Source of the DNA: Mangifera indica
Lineage: Eukaryota; Streptophyta; Magnoliopsida; Sapindales; Anacardiaceae
Direction of reading: 5' to 3'
Assembly (NCBI RefSeq): GCF_011075055.1
Contig: NC_058148.1
Span: 13,323,969-13,387,968, forward strand
Length of the DNA stretch: 64,000 nucleotides
Shown here: piece by piece, positions 36,922 through 49,229 of the stretch
How positions within the stretch are numbered: position 1 is the first letter of the stretch
How the letters are laid out: each line of letters starts with the position of its first letter
Position numbers and translations under genes: made by a program
The notes under the pieces: model-generated
The model's input: the letters and a program-made list of their open reading frames with translations, nothing else
The model's database searches: none
Told to the model about the DNA's origin: nothing

Positions 36922-39405
36922 CAGATCTCTTTGCAATCCAAAGGTCGTTCGGCTTGTCGTTATGTACATTTTGAAAAAATTATACTATTTAAGTTTTTTT
37001 AAGTCTTAATAATAATTAAAATCTTGAAAAAATATAATTTACAAAAATATTGTATTTTGTTCTGAAATTATATCTTGTTTATGAATCCCTTTTTTTTTTT
37101 TTTTTTTACAGCATTATAATCCAATTGCGAATTTTCGTTTTTTTTTTCCCCCTTAGCTTCAAATTCCGACCATTATTTCTTTTTGTTGGGTTAAATCTAC
37201 TTGTTCTTTTAACAACATCACATTTTTCTTTAAAACCAATACAAAATATTTTTATTTCCCGTACCACTCTGGTTTCACTTTGTTAAATGCCTCTTTTGAT
37301 AATTGTTGAGTATCACTATATGCATAAATGATATGCATAATTTGAACACAATATAACATTTTTATTACTAATATAATGTGATATATAATATAATTTTCCA
37401 TTACTAATTTACTTAAGTATACTTAAAAATTATCAATATAATCTTAATTTTGTTATAAATTTATCCTTAATTTGTTAGATTTTTAGAATAAAGCTACTCT
37501 CACCAAATTTCATTAATTTCAATTTTTTACAATATGATAAAATAAAATTTAATTTAATTATTTGATTTTATTATTTGACAACAAGAAAAAATTTATATAT
37601 ATTATTAACATGAAGAATATTTTATAACATACACACAACAAAAAATTAACCTAGAGCATATTAATTTTAACTAAACATATTATTATTTTATTATCAATAA
37701 TATATAAAAGTTATTTAAATAAAATAATATTTTACGATCAACCAAAGACAATAACCATATATGCATGTCAATGTTACCAAATGGAACAGTAACTTTACCA
37801 AATATTCTATTTTAGTGGTATTCTTTTTTTTTTTAAGGAATAAAGTATTACCCTAACCAAACACAATATGGTTTTAGTTAAATATATCTTCAAAATTCAA
37901 TTGAGGCATCCAGAAATTACCAAAAACCCTTAATTATAACAAATATTTAATACTTTTAAAAATTATTATTTCAATCTAAGAGGGTTAAAGTGAATGAAAT
38001 TGACCATAAATAATAATAATAATAATATGTTTGTGAGGATAAGAATTTTATGGTGTGTCTAATAATTTATAAATATTTCAAGCTTAGCCTATCTACAGGA
38101 TTTGGTAAAAGTTTCCAAGTGTAGGGATGGAAAAGAGTCCCATTGGCATGAAGATCAAAAGGGATTTTTTTTTTTTTAATCCAAGTATCTCTTTCAAATT
38201 TCTACAATAAAGATATGGCATTCATGTAAAGTCATTTTGTCCTCTTTCCTAAGAAAAGAAAATGAGATTAAATAAGTAATTAATGAGATAATAAGGCATG
38301 ATTAAGATGGATGGATGGATGTAACTCCATAATCAATATTGCATACATTAAAAAAGTGACAACATCCAAATATAAATTTATAAATTATATGTTTTTTGTT
38401 AATTATAGTCATGGGTATTGAATATAATTAAAAAAAACTCATGGAGGAGATGAGCCCATGATGAGATACATAAAAGACAAATTTACCTAAATTCGGATAA
38501 TCACTATTAAATGATTAATTATATATGAACAAATTAAGAAAAGGAGACAATTAGGCATGAGCTTTTAATGAGCCAATACCAAATCCATAAATTGATAGAC
38601 ATGTACAACATTCCAAATAAAAGCACATGTTGGCCATGAATTATTGTTGACATTTGAATATGACTCATTATCTTTGTATCAACATCTGATTTTGACATCT
38701 ACCCATCTGTCATTATATTGAAAAATATAGCCCTTATTGATTCTTCCATATCTTTTATTTATTTATATATTATTAAAGCTGATATTGTTGGTATAATTAT
38801 TCAATAAAATGATGTAGACTTATTTTTTAATATATAATTAGATATACAGATGATATAATATTATGTGATTGAATAATTTTGAATTAAAAATAAAATAACA
38901 CTCAATTATATAATAATACATCATTTTTATATTTAAGTGTAAACTAAAAATAGTTATTTTTTTTAATTAATCTTAAGATGTTCACACCAAACTAGAAAAG
39001 AAGTTATACGGAGAGAGACAAAGAGTAATAACATTACATGCATGCATTGCTAGATAATTACTAATTCAAAAAAATTATGTATATCCAGTTTCGAGTATTC
39101 AATTAGATGTTTAAATTATATATTATTATGTGTTGAGTGTAAATTTATCTATAATTTGAAAACCAAATCACATGATGATATATAATTTAGATACACAATT
39201 GAATATTTAAAATTGGGTTTTCATAAGATTGCTCTGACAAATTTCCAACACATCCAAGATATTTGCCCATCTTCAAACTGTATTAATTTATTATATATAT
39301 GCTAAAATATAAATCTTCATATGTAAATATATGTGGGTGTGGATGTGTGTGTGTATATATATATATATATATAAAATAATAATTATTTATGGTAAATCTC
39401 ACAAA
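36922..39405. other. AT-rich intergenic DNA with MITE-like cores
   Basis: No gene was recognised. A MITE core (GTGATTGAATAATTTTGAAT) is at about 38860-38890 and a relative at 39095-39215. A compound (GT)n(AT)n tract lies at about 39333-39373. The 3' UTR of the NAC gene occupies the right end. Confidence 0.45.
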
Positions 39406-40680
39406 TTATGAATTCCAGTTCATGCTGGGAAGTTGAAACTGTTGCCGCAAACTTCCATCACCCAGAGACCCAAGAAGAGAGTTGGGGACTTGAAACGGCA
39501 CGCTCTGTGGGAGCTGATTCAGCAATGAAACGAAGGAATTATTATTATTGTCATCAGTCGCCGTGCTGCCACTGTTAAGATCGCCGTGAAATCTCTTCCC
39601 GGAAGAAGAGGCTGTTATCGTGTTACCACCACTGGCAACTTCATTATTCCAATACGGCGAGGACATCGGACGTTTAACAGGGAAAGTGTTTGTGGTAGAA
39701 GGGGAGACGATGTTGGAGATGTTGGGCTTGGGGATATTTGAAGAAGCTAATTGAGAAACGAAACCGTTTTGCTGCATGCCTTCTCCTGATAACACCCCTT
39801 CAAAGAAATTATGATCATCATGTTCAAGCAGTGAATTTCCATAGCCACCTGTGTCATTCTTAGCGGGGAGTTTTTGATTTTGATGACTGCAGGTTTGTAA
39901 GTGTGATGTGTACATCCCCTCGATACAATCTTGATCTTTGTCTCTCTCCATTGGTCTCTGCGTGTTGTTTTTCTTGTAAATCCGGCATAAAACCCAGTCG
40001 TCAAGCTGGATATATATAATCACAAAGAAATTAAAATAATGTAATACAAAACATCTTTTAAGAAAGATGAAGATGAATTCATTAATTACATACTCTTAAG
40101 GAAGCTTTCTTGTTGGCTAAATCAGATGGAGGCGGAGGTTTTGCAGCAGAGTTATTATCGACAAGACGATATTCATGCATAATCCAATTGGTTTTAACAC
40201 CTTTCGGAGGCTTACCGCCATAAAAAACCAGGGCCTTCTTCACCCCAACCTTTTGATTCCCAATAGATGTCACTATAGGTTTATCAGTACCAGTAGCTTT
40301 CCAATATCCTGATGTTGCAGCTCTGTTTGGCCTGGCCCCATTAGGGTACTTTCTATCTCTCGGACTGAAAAAATACCACTCTTGCTCTCCAAACGTCGCC
40401 TTACCTAAACAAATTCAATTAGGGAGTATAATATTAATCAAACAAGCATAATTAAGTGAATTAGCAGGATGATTAAGAAAGTTAATTAATAGGTACTCGG
40501 CAGCTCCCACGGATCAAACTTGTAAAGATCGATCTCTGCTATGATCGCAACCGGAAGTGGAGTAGAGGTGGCCTTCTTCTTGAGGTAGTGAACAACGAGC
40601 TCCTCGTCTGTGGGGTGGAATCGGAAGCCCGGCGGGAGGTGGGGGTGGTGGGAACTGGTGGAAGAATCCGTACTCTCCAT
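39406..40680 (-). CDS. NAC056: NAC-domain transcription factor, NARS1/NAC056 type
   Basis: Three exons give 364 residues: 40680-40497, 40404-40094 and 40005-39406, with GT..AG junctions and closed phases. The start MESTDSS and the NAC domain (about 14-165) are canonical: subdomain [20 protein letters not shown], then [67 protein letters not shown] and [11 protein letters not shown]. The intron positions are the standard ones for NAC genes. The C-terminal activation region is variable but ends [20 protein letters not shown], close to the tail of Arabidopsis NARS1/NAC056, which is also 364 residues. In Arabidopsis NARS1 and NARS2 act redundantly in integument development and senescence. The product should bind DNA as a dimer in the nucleus. 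Two CACGTG boxes lie about 190-230 bases upstream. NAC018 (NARS2) and NAC025 are the nearest alternatives. Confidence 0.94.
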
Positions 40681-40872
40681 TAATGAAAATTGGTTAATTA
40701 ATAGAATTATTTAAAAAAAGAAAACAAATTTGAATGCAAAATATGGAATGGATATAAATTTGGAAGAGTTAATAGCGGAGGTTGAAATGAAATGTCAAAG
40801 TGAAGATGAAGAAGACGAGGAGGAGGTCTTAGGGAGTGATAAAGTGCCTAATGAGCACCGGTGATCGTCTGC

Positions 40873-40909
40873 CACGTGGTGGAATGAAGAAATAAAATGG
40901 TGACACGTG
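40873..40909 (-). promoter_or_regulatory. Paired G-boxes upstream of the NAC gene
   Basis: CACGTG occurs at 40873-40878 and again at 40904-40909, 31 bases apart, each followed by GTGG/TGGTG. G-boxes of the form CACGTGG bind bZIP (ABF) and bHLH factors and mark ABA-, light- or senescence-responsive promoters. A third ACGTG word lies at about 41101. Confidence 0.5.
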
Positions 40910-41736
40910 GTGATGACGAGAAGTCGGGACCACATACGCGGAAAAGGCAACAAAATATGGGAAGGCAGGTTTTTGGGGTCGGACGTTGAGAACAACCAGT
41001 ACGTTTTGTATGTCATGCGTTTCTTATGCAATGGCCAAATTCCCCCTTCTACATCAGTCCAGATAACAAATTTTCAACACAATCTGGACCCATCTCCCGC
41101 ACGTGTGCACTTTGATAATTTTTTAAAGAGAAATAATACGAATTGATATTTTTAAATATATAATTAAATATTATTTTATTTTTAATTTAAAAAATTTTAA
41201 TTATATAATAATATATTATTTATATATTCAATTATACAATAAAAAGATATATAAATAATTTTATTAATTTTTAAGTACCATTAAAGATTAATCTCCGTCT
41301 AAAAATTTGGTGCAATAATTTAAAATAATAACTTTAGGGGGTTTTATGAATTAATCAATATGTGGAGGAATATATCAATGTAGTTTAATGTGATTTTGTC
41401 TCTTTAAATTATAGTCAAAAGTTTTTAAAATCTCGTATTCTTATTTATGATAAAAAAAAATAATTAAATGCAAATATTAAGATGAATATCTATTTTATTT
41501 TTGTTTTTACGATTTGATTTAGTGTTGTATTTCACTGAAAAAGGGGCAATTTTAGCAGATTTAGGCAGTGATTTCAAAAGTTCATACCTTTTCCAATAAA
41601 GTTTAGTTCAATAAACTAAACTTTAAAACATAGGGTTTAGGGTCAAATGTAATATTTTAAATATAAAAGGGTTGGCATATTTTTATTACTGAATTCAAGA
41701 GTGTATGTGCAATGTTTATTAGCTAAGTTATATTTA

Positions 41737-42432
41737 GGGCAAAAGAATTATTCTCACCCAAGATATAGTGAAATTTCAAACTTATATACATCAACTTTTA
41801 AAAACTCAAACACTCATCTATCACTCAACTTGTGATAAAATTTTTTACTCGAACCAAAGGTAAAATCATTATTTTATTATAAATATTAAAAAAATTATAA
41901 TTTTATCATATTTTTCCTCATATTTTAAAAATTAACAATTTCATTTCAACCTCAATTTTTTCAGTTTTAAAAAGTGACTTCCCCACACCCCGCAAATCTC
42001 TATGTTTTTTTCTTTCCTTTCTGACTACGGTGACCATCTAGCCATGACGACACATCTTTGGCAGTCATCTCTTTGTCTTCATTGACGAAGAGATGATTGT
42101 CGAAGATGAATCGCTGTAGTTGGATGGTTCTTGAATATGAGTCGTTATAGTTGGATTGTTGCTGGAGAGGAAAAAACAAAACTTAGGGATTTAGAAAAGA
42201 AAAAGTCATTTTTCTAAACTAAAAAAATTTGGAATTGAAGTGAAATTATCGATTTTCATAACCTAGAGGGAATGTGATAAAATTATAAATTTTTTAATAT
42301 TTATGATAAAATGAAGGTTTTGCCCTTGGTCTTAACAGAAGTTGAGTAATGAGTGAGTGTTTAAATTTTTGAAAATTGATATATATGAGCTTAAAATTTC
42401 ACTATAACTTGGGTGGGAATAATTTTTTGACC
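41737..42432. mobile_element. Mutator-type MITE, 696 bp, perfect 9-bp target duplication
   Basis: TTATATTTA flanks both ends (41728-41736 and 42433-42441). The left end GGGCAAAAGAATTATTCTC pairs with the reverse-complemented right end GGTCAAAAAATTATTCCC, followed in both by ACCCAAG. The arms are about 250 bp each. The centre (about 42010-42170) is less AT-rich, with GACGAAGAGATGA words. No transposase gene. Confidence 0.88.
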
Positions 42433-42755
42433 TTATATTTATTAGCAATTTGATGAGTATGCCGCAAACATACAACTTATAATTGTTCAATTGTATGGGA
42501 AAATTGGTTAGTGGCACACAAAATTAAACAAATTCAACATCTATAAAAAAAATATAAAAATTTATTGAAAAAATAAGAAAATTAAATTTTTTTCCAAATA
42601 AAGTAAAATTCACGTTAAATGTAAAAAATTAAAAACAATTGAATGTACCTGAATAACAAATGTTCATTGTACTTAACCTAATAAAATCTTGAATTTACAA
42701 CATAACTATAGTTATCGATATCTTACAATACATAATATATATCATATGATATAAT

Positions 42756-42758
<3 letters not shown>

Positions 42759-42803
<45 letters not shown>
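42759..42803. repeat. (AT)n microsatellite
   Basis: About 22 uninterrupted AT units within AT-rich intergenic DNA. Confidence 0.9.
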
Positions 42804-42808
<5 letters not shown>

Positions 42809-43748
42809 ATATGTATCATGAGATGTATCGTAATTAATACTATACAATAGACGTATTGTATGATACAATATATATTGCTAATACAAAATGACACAATTTT
42901 TAGAGAAAATAATAATGTAGTAAAGGAGTATATGAAAAATTTTAAATTTTTATACGTGTTTGTAATATTTTTTAAAATAATAATGTATCAATTATATATT
43001 TTTTATTTTTATTAATATTTTATTATTTTATTTCTTAAAAACTATATTATATGATATGATACTCGATACTCAATACTCAAACATGATATGTTAAATTAGA
43101 TCTTTGATACATAATACGTTACATAATCGACTACCATGAACATAATGTCTTCGTCCATATAATATGTATTTAATATTAATAAGGTATTGATTTATATTAA
43201 TAACGAGACATATAAAAACTTTTATTGGTTTTATTATCATATATTATCTTATAAATCTATGATTTTTCTTAAATTCAAGTGGGCGAGAATAATATTTTAC
43301 TGCTATTATTAATTTTGTTCCTAAATTAGAAAATTTAGGGACCAAAATATTATTGATATTGACTAAAACAATATTAAAAAAATTACAAGAATTAAAGTTA
43401 CTTCAGGTAAATATAAATATAAAAAGGGATGAAATTGTCATGGTTTCATGATTTATTAGTATATAGTATTTATAAATAAATAGGGGAACTTACACATGAA
43501 TCATACATTATTATCTTGTTATGTTATGTGAATCAGCATCTCACCTGTCAGTTTAAAGTAATTCAAAATATATATTAATAATTAATTATATAAAATTATT
43601 TTAAATATTTGACTAACCAATTTAGCGATCAATCAATCCGATTATTTGTTGAAACAAAGCACCCCCTTCCCGGATTAATGTACTCTAAAAACATTAGTCT
43701 AAAGTTCAATAATCAATTACGGTATGCGAATATATGAGGTGAAAGATA

Positions 43749-44354
43749 GCGACAAAAGACTATTTTTTACCCAAGTTTTATCTCAATGATAAAAATACAT
43801 TTGTAATAAATAAAAAATTTAAATTTTTATCTATCTCTAAATTATTGTTAAATATAAAGATAAAACTATCGTATAATAATAATATTAAAAAATATATAAT
43901 TTTATCTTATTTTTTCTCTTTAATTTTAAAAATTAATATTTTATCAAATACCTGAATTTTGAAAAGTGACTTATCTCCCTTAAATCCTTAAGTTTTTTTT
44001 TTTCATCTCTCCTTTTGGCCACCGATGACTAACGTGACACATCGTCTAGTGAGGACAATGTTTGTCATCCAGAGATATGGACGACAAATGTTAATAAAAG
44101 AGAAAAATAGATTTTTTAAAACTTAATATAAGAAAAAAATGTTAGTTTTTCAAACCGAGAGAGGAAAAATAAAATATAATTTTAATTATTTTAATATTAT
44201 TGATACAAATAACTATTTTACCTCTTAATTTGAATATAAACTTTGTTGATATATTTTAATAGACTAAAACTTATATGAATATTTAAATTTTTTATCTATT
44301 ATAAATATATATTTGTTATTTCATTCAAACCGGGGTGAAAATAGTCCTTTGGCC
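43749..44354. mobile_element. Mutator-type MITE, 606 bp, 9-10-bp target duplication
   Basis: GTGAAAGATA flanks both ends (43739-43748 and 44355-44364). The right terminus reads TAGTCCTTTGGCC, the family end, and the left terminus GCGACAAAAGACTATTTTTT pairs with it. The interior shares GGACAATGTTTG and ATGGACGACAAATG with the 853-bp copy at 13114. Non-coding. Confidence 0.85.
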
Positions 44355-44364
44355 GTGAAAGATA

Positions 44365-46612
44365 TACTGTGCTATATGAAGGTGACCTCCATTGTATCAA
44401 CATCACATCACATGGAAAATGTTATTTTGAGTTGACATGGATATATTTGCCATGAAGTTCAAATACGATTGTATAACATCAATTTCCTCTCGTATTTATA
44501 TTTATATTTCAATGTCAGTCTCATTAATTTATACTCGGTATCAGAAGTGGTAGGGATGCGCCTTAACCATGAACATAATTCATAATTAATTAATACAAAT
44601 AATGTTGCCGATGTCATCGCATTGCAACACTGAATTCATCCCTTGTATTACCGCCCTCGTTAGTCGTTACAGGCGTTGGCGGCCCGAGACAATGGGCCTG
44701 GCGTTGAGCTGGTACTGCTACGTGTGGGGTTGGACACAAAGGATACCCCATTTGAAAACTCTTTGGCTCGAATTGGAAAGAATATAATTTGGATTAAGTT
44801 TCGAATTTGATTTGATTAAAACATGATTCAATTTAGTTTAATTTGAATTTATGATTTAAATTTGTGACTGTCTTAAACTCAAATTGATACCTTAAATTTA
44901 CAGTTTGAATTCGTAATTTAAATTTATAATTTTTTGAGAAAATAATGTTATTTTACTTTATAATAACCAAAACCACTGATCCAAATTGTTAATTTAAATC
45001 AAACTGAACTATAAATTTAAACTATTGATTTAAATTGAAGTTAAACTAAATTGAATTAAATACTTCTTAATTTAAATCTGATTCTATTTAAAGTACGAGC
45101 CAAACAATTAATAGTCGGATGATGTATTTTTAGCTATATACAGATGCAAATAAGGTTTCTGTTGATGGTGAAACGGATGGTAGATTAACCATTAATTAGC
45201 TTATGTCGGACAAGGGAAGAATGTGAAACTGATATTTATGCCCCATTCTTTATTATGCATTCTGCAATTTCTGTACATGTCGCACATTTGTTAGGCCTAT
45301 TGTGTACCCGATTTATTAATTAATTGATAATTGCGTATTGGCCCTGCAACTGGAAACTAATGTACATGAAAATGCTTATGATTTGATTGTGATTTGTCGA
45401 GACTTATTCTTCTACCAATTAAAATCTACAATTACCCGGTAAAATTCTGCTCTTCCATAGCACCGGCAGAATTCTTCTCTTTGATAAAGGCCCTGCCCAA
45501 ACCTGCATTACGTTGATGAAAATAAAGGGCCAATGTTGTTCGGAATTATTGTTTCCTGATTAACATCTATCACATTCTGTTCATGCCCAGGGGAGGTGGG
45601 CACTGTCTTACTGCAGGCCTTCCAGTCTCTTTCTGCTTCTGCCCAACGGTCATTTACTTTTCAACGACTAAATGTGTAACATACTTGTTTGACGATTTCC
45701 AAGTTTGGAATGGGAGAAAAATGAAAAAGTTAATCTTTTTTGGATGAATATGTTCCAATTGCGGCCGAACCAGTTGCACCAAGAGCCTCAACCATCTCAG
45801 AAATCAAATACACTGCTTGAAAAGGTCAAATTCATTAAAAAGAAAGCTGAATTAAGTCCATTAAAATTCTGTCTGTCCATATCTATCCAGAAGCTACCAT
45901 GTAAATCTGATAAATTTTTTACCATAAAAGTCGCATAACTTGACTGAAAATTTTGATTTAACATGAATTGGCTTTCTCTCTTTCAGCCTTTTTCAAACAC
46001 AACTCTTCAAGTCTAAAGTTGATGTCAAAGTGAGTGTCAACAGACCTATTAATGGTCTCTTTCAAACATTCCAAGATTAAGACTTGTTCATAACCATATA
46101 AGAAAGTTTCAATGGCCAGTTGAGCGAAACACGGTTTAGTTTCAATTCATCAGCCACAAAAGAGCCTTTTTAAACTACTGTTAAAAACAGGCCCTTCAAA
46201 CTTAACCCCAGTTTAAATTCTCTTAATGGGATAATTTCTATTATCAACTCATCATATTCAAAGTCAAATAAGACTCAAATGGTCAAATTTTGTTGAACTG
46301 AAAGAAAATTACTAAAGCTCCCTCTTGTTATAAGAACACAAAAGTTGCAGAAAGCGACTGTGGTAATGATAAATCGTGGTTGAAAGAACCCCATTGGTCG
46401 AGCAGCATGGCTCACATTGTTATTTACTTGGACATATCTAAAGTCCAAACCATTTAAGGGTATCAAGATGAATAGAAAATGATGATTGGAAGTAACAATT
46501 ACGTTTTGTGAAGAAGAAGGCTAAATGAGTGTCGTTGTTCGTGTTGGTGGTGGAGCCGGAGCATAACCGTGTTAGAAAATATGAAGGTCCTGCAATTTAA
46601 TATTAGAATAAA
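44365..46612. other. Intergenic, no gene recognised
   Basis: A patch at 44775-45110 is built from repeated TTTAAATTTGAATT words on both strands and is probably a MITE. A GC-richer patch at 44640-44720 has no recognisable coding meaning. Confidence 0.4.
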
Positions 46613-46769
46613 ACTATGTGTACCCACTTTGGATACACAAATGTGTACATATTTATATGTGTTATTATGTAATTGAATGATTTTGAATTAAAAATAAAAC
46701 AATAACCAATCATATGATGACACATATGAGTGTGTATACATTTGTATACCCAAAATGGGTACACATAGT
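46613..46769. mobile_element. Short MITE, 157 bp, near-perfect inverted ends
   Basis: The left end ACTATGTGTACCCACTTTGG and the reverse-complemented right end ACTATGTGTACCCATTTTGG differ at one base in twenty. The arms fold into a long hairpin around a core that contains GTAATTGAATGATTTTGAAT, shared with other short elements in this window. Confidence 0.75.
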
Positions 46770-47637
46770 ATCCTTTTCTCTATCACCTTGAAAAAGAATT
46801 TATTAGGATGATTTGGTCAACTATGTTGTTTTAAGTCTTGTATATTAAAATATTAGAATTTGCCCGGGGGAGAAGATGAACATGAAGCACTAGTTTCCAC
46901 TACAGGCACCTTAAAGTCAACTTGCAACACAAAATTTTGGGGTTTTAAATTAATTAATCATGTTTGTAAGGGTTTCTTAGCAATTAACTAACTATGTTAA
47001 CCTTATGCCCTTCATTAACTTTCAACAATTTATCTATAACTCTACCATTGTGTAACTCAGTTATGATATTTTATGCCTAAAACAAGATATTTATGAAGGA
47101 AAATCTGTACATCCAGGTAATAAGATTAAATACTAAAATGATCGGATTTTGGAAGAAATCAAAAACCATATATTTAGAGTCTTTTTTTTCTTTTTGTCGT
47201 TTGGGGACTCACCCATATTTATTGAGAGGTAAAATTAGGGTATAGTAACCAAATTTGCAAGAAATCAAAAATCATATCTTTAGAGTTTTTTTTTTGTTAA
47301 TCGAAGACTCATCCATATTTATTAGAGGATAAACTTGAGATACAATGATCAGACTTATAACTATTATATCAAATAAGTTAATATTTCACAAATATAACAA
47401 ATGTTCAAAGCTATATCTTTTTCTTAAAAATTCTAATACTTCACTAATTTTACTAGTTATTGAGATTATATATTTTTAGAGTATATATATTGAGTAAAAA
47501 GTTTGGTTATTTTAAAACCCCCCTTAAATATGATAATTTTTAAGAACCCCAAAATTTTCTACTTTGGCCCCATGGCGGGCGCCCGTAGTCTCCGTTGTTT
47601 TCTCTGTGTCGGTGCTTATCAGCATCATCGTGGTCAA

Positions 47638-47643
<6 letters not shown>

Positions 47644-47719
<76 letters not shown>
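47644..47719. repeat. (TA)38 microsatellite
   Basis: About 76 bp of uninterrupted TA, the longest simple repeat in the window. Its length is unreliable in most assemblies. Confidence 0.95.
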
Positions 47720-47722
<3 letters not shown>

Positions 47723-48143
47723 ATTTTGTTTCTCCACCGTGATTCTGTATCTGATTCTCACCCTCCACTTCCCAATATGCATTTGCATGCATGATGCTCC
47801 TTTGCTATGCAGTTAGGCCGATGATAAACTTGATCAACTTCTGAAGACCTTGCAACTTCTATGATTTTTCTTCTAAATTTATCAGTTTGAACACCATTCG
47901 AAAGAAAAATTTAACACGGATTCATACTCATTAAGAGATTATTACCTTAATTTTATATACATAGTATTTGTTTAGTTTATATTTAAAATGTTATTGTGTA
48001 CATCAGCTTTACATAGAATTATAGGAACTAAACTTATAATGTTTTGTCATTAATTTAACATGCATTTGGAGAATCAATAAAATTATATGCATAATGTTTG
48101 AGACATAATTAATCATATATTATACAAATATTAAACTTTAGTT

Positions 48144-48189
<46 letters not shown>
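48144..48189. repeat. Compound (TA)n(GA)n microsatellite
   Basis: About nine TA units run into about fourteen GA units, the same compound type as at 34251. Confidence 0.95.
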
Positions 48190-48191
<2 letters not shown>

Positions 48192-48531
48192 AACTCAATT
48201 TAATGATGAATTTTGATGAAAGATAAAAAAGAAAAAAAATTAATTGAAGCTGATGAACTTTATTATACTATAACAGATGTCATGAATTAACATTTCTCTA
48301 CAATTTTATTGAAACATCTGCAATATTTGATTGCAAGATGCATTATTACAGCGGCCATTGAACCCTGAAAGTGTAATTTTACGAAGAAGCTGAACACTCA
48401 ACGAACTAGGGATAACACTTTTTGGTTTCTCCCCTAGAAAAAAAAACTAATTAATAAAGGAATCAAATAACTTGGTTATGATAATTAAATTGCTTAACAA
48501 GTATATTAAGATTATTAATCTTCTTTCTTGA

Positions 48532-49229
48532 TTAAGAATCCTGCACAATGCAAAGCCTTCCCTTGTTTCCATTTTCTTCATCCTCCTCAATCAAGTTCTT
48601 GATCACTGCATCCGTTGTTGTTTTTAAGAACTCTGACCAGTCCCTATAAATAAACGAAACCATTTCAACATTAAAAAAATTTTCATTATGGATAATTAAT
48701 TAAAAAAGGCCAAATAATCTATAAATTATTATACTTACCCTTTTAATGAATCAAATGTAAGTCCCACGGTGTATTTTGCTTCCTCCACAGCCCATGTAAA
48801 TCTTTGCAACTCTTTTTTTGAACATGTTCCATTGTCTTTAACTTGAAGCTGAGACGGCTTCACATCACAAAAAATAGGTATAACTTTCTTCCTCGATTCC
48901 ATGATATGGGCAAGTTCATGGAGGCAAAAGTAAGACTCGCAATAGCGGGGTGAAAACACAGCAACTCCTACCTTACAGTGCCTGATTGCAGTGTCGATCT
49001 TGTCGAACAACCGATCACCAGGCTTCATATTTTTGCTATCCAAAAAAGGGTTGAGCCTCAGCCTCAAAAGATGGTCATAAAGCAACCCAGAAATGGTCCT
49101 CTTTGTATCAATTCCTCTATGGTTAATGAAAACATCACACGGTCGTCTAATGGGTTGGATTTGATTTCTAGGGTTGAGGATTTTACGGCATAAATTCATG
49201 GCTGAAGAAGAAGAGGAATAACGCTGCAT
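48532..49229 (-). CDS. TIR-domain-only protein (TIR-X type)
   Basis: Two exons, 49229-48739 and 48643-48532, give 200 residues (donor GG|GTAAGT, acceptor TTATAG|GGACTGG, phase 2). A short basic leader precedes a TIR domain at about 30-165: CDVFINHRGIDTKRTISGLL, FLDSKNMKPGDRL, a segment CKVGVAVFSPRYCESYFCLHEL, and VIPIFCDVKPSQL. The glutamate of the CLHEL motif (about residue 105) sits at the position of the catalytic Glu of plant TIR NADases, so the enzyme could be active. The FxNHRG variant replaces the usual FLSFRG. Exon 2 encodes a short acidic tail starting DWSEFLKTTTDAVIK. There is no NB-ARC or LRR and no sign that one was lost nearby, so it is a free-standing TIR protein. Close homologues I recall have the same two-exon layout. 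It presumably acts in immunity or cell-death signalling, an inference from the family. Confidence 0.9.

Larger units (their letters stand above)
46770..48531. other. Intergenic, microsatellite-rich
   Basis: No gene was recognised. Two related tracts lie near 47100-47340, where GAAATCAAAAACCATAT and TTTAGAGT words recur twice about 110 bp apart. Confidence 0.4.

Noticed and set aside
47503..47794. Three overlapping open frames of about 80 codons rich in Tyr-Ile
   Set aside because: They are translations of the (TA)38 microsatellite and its edges, not genes.
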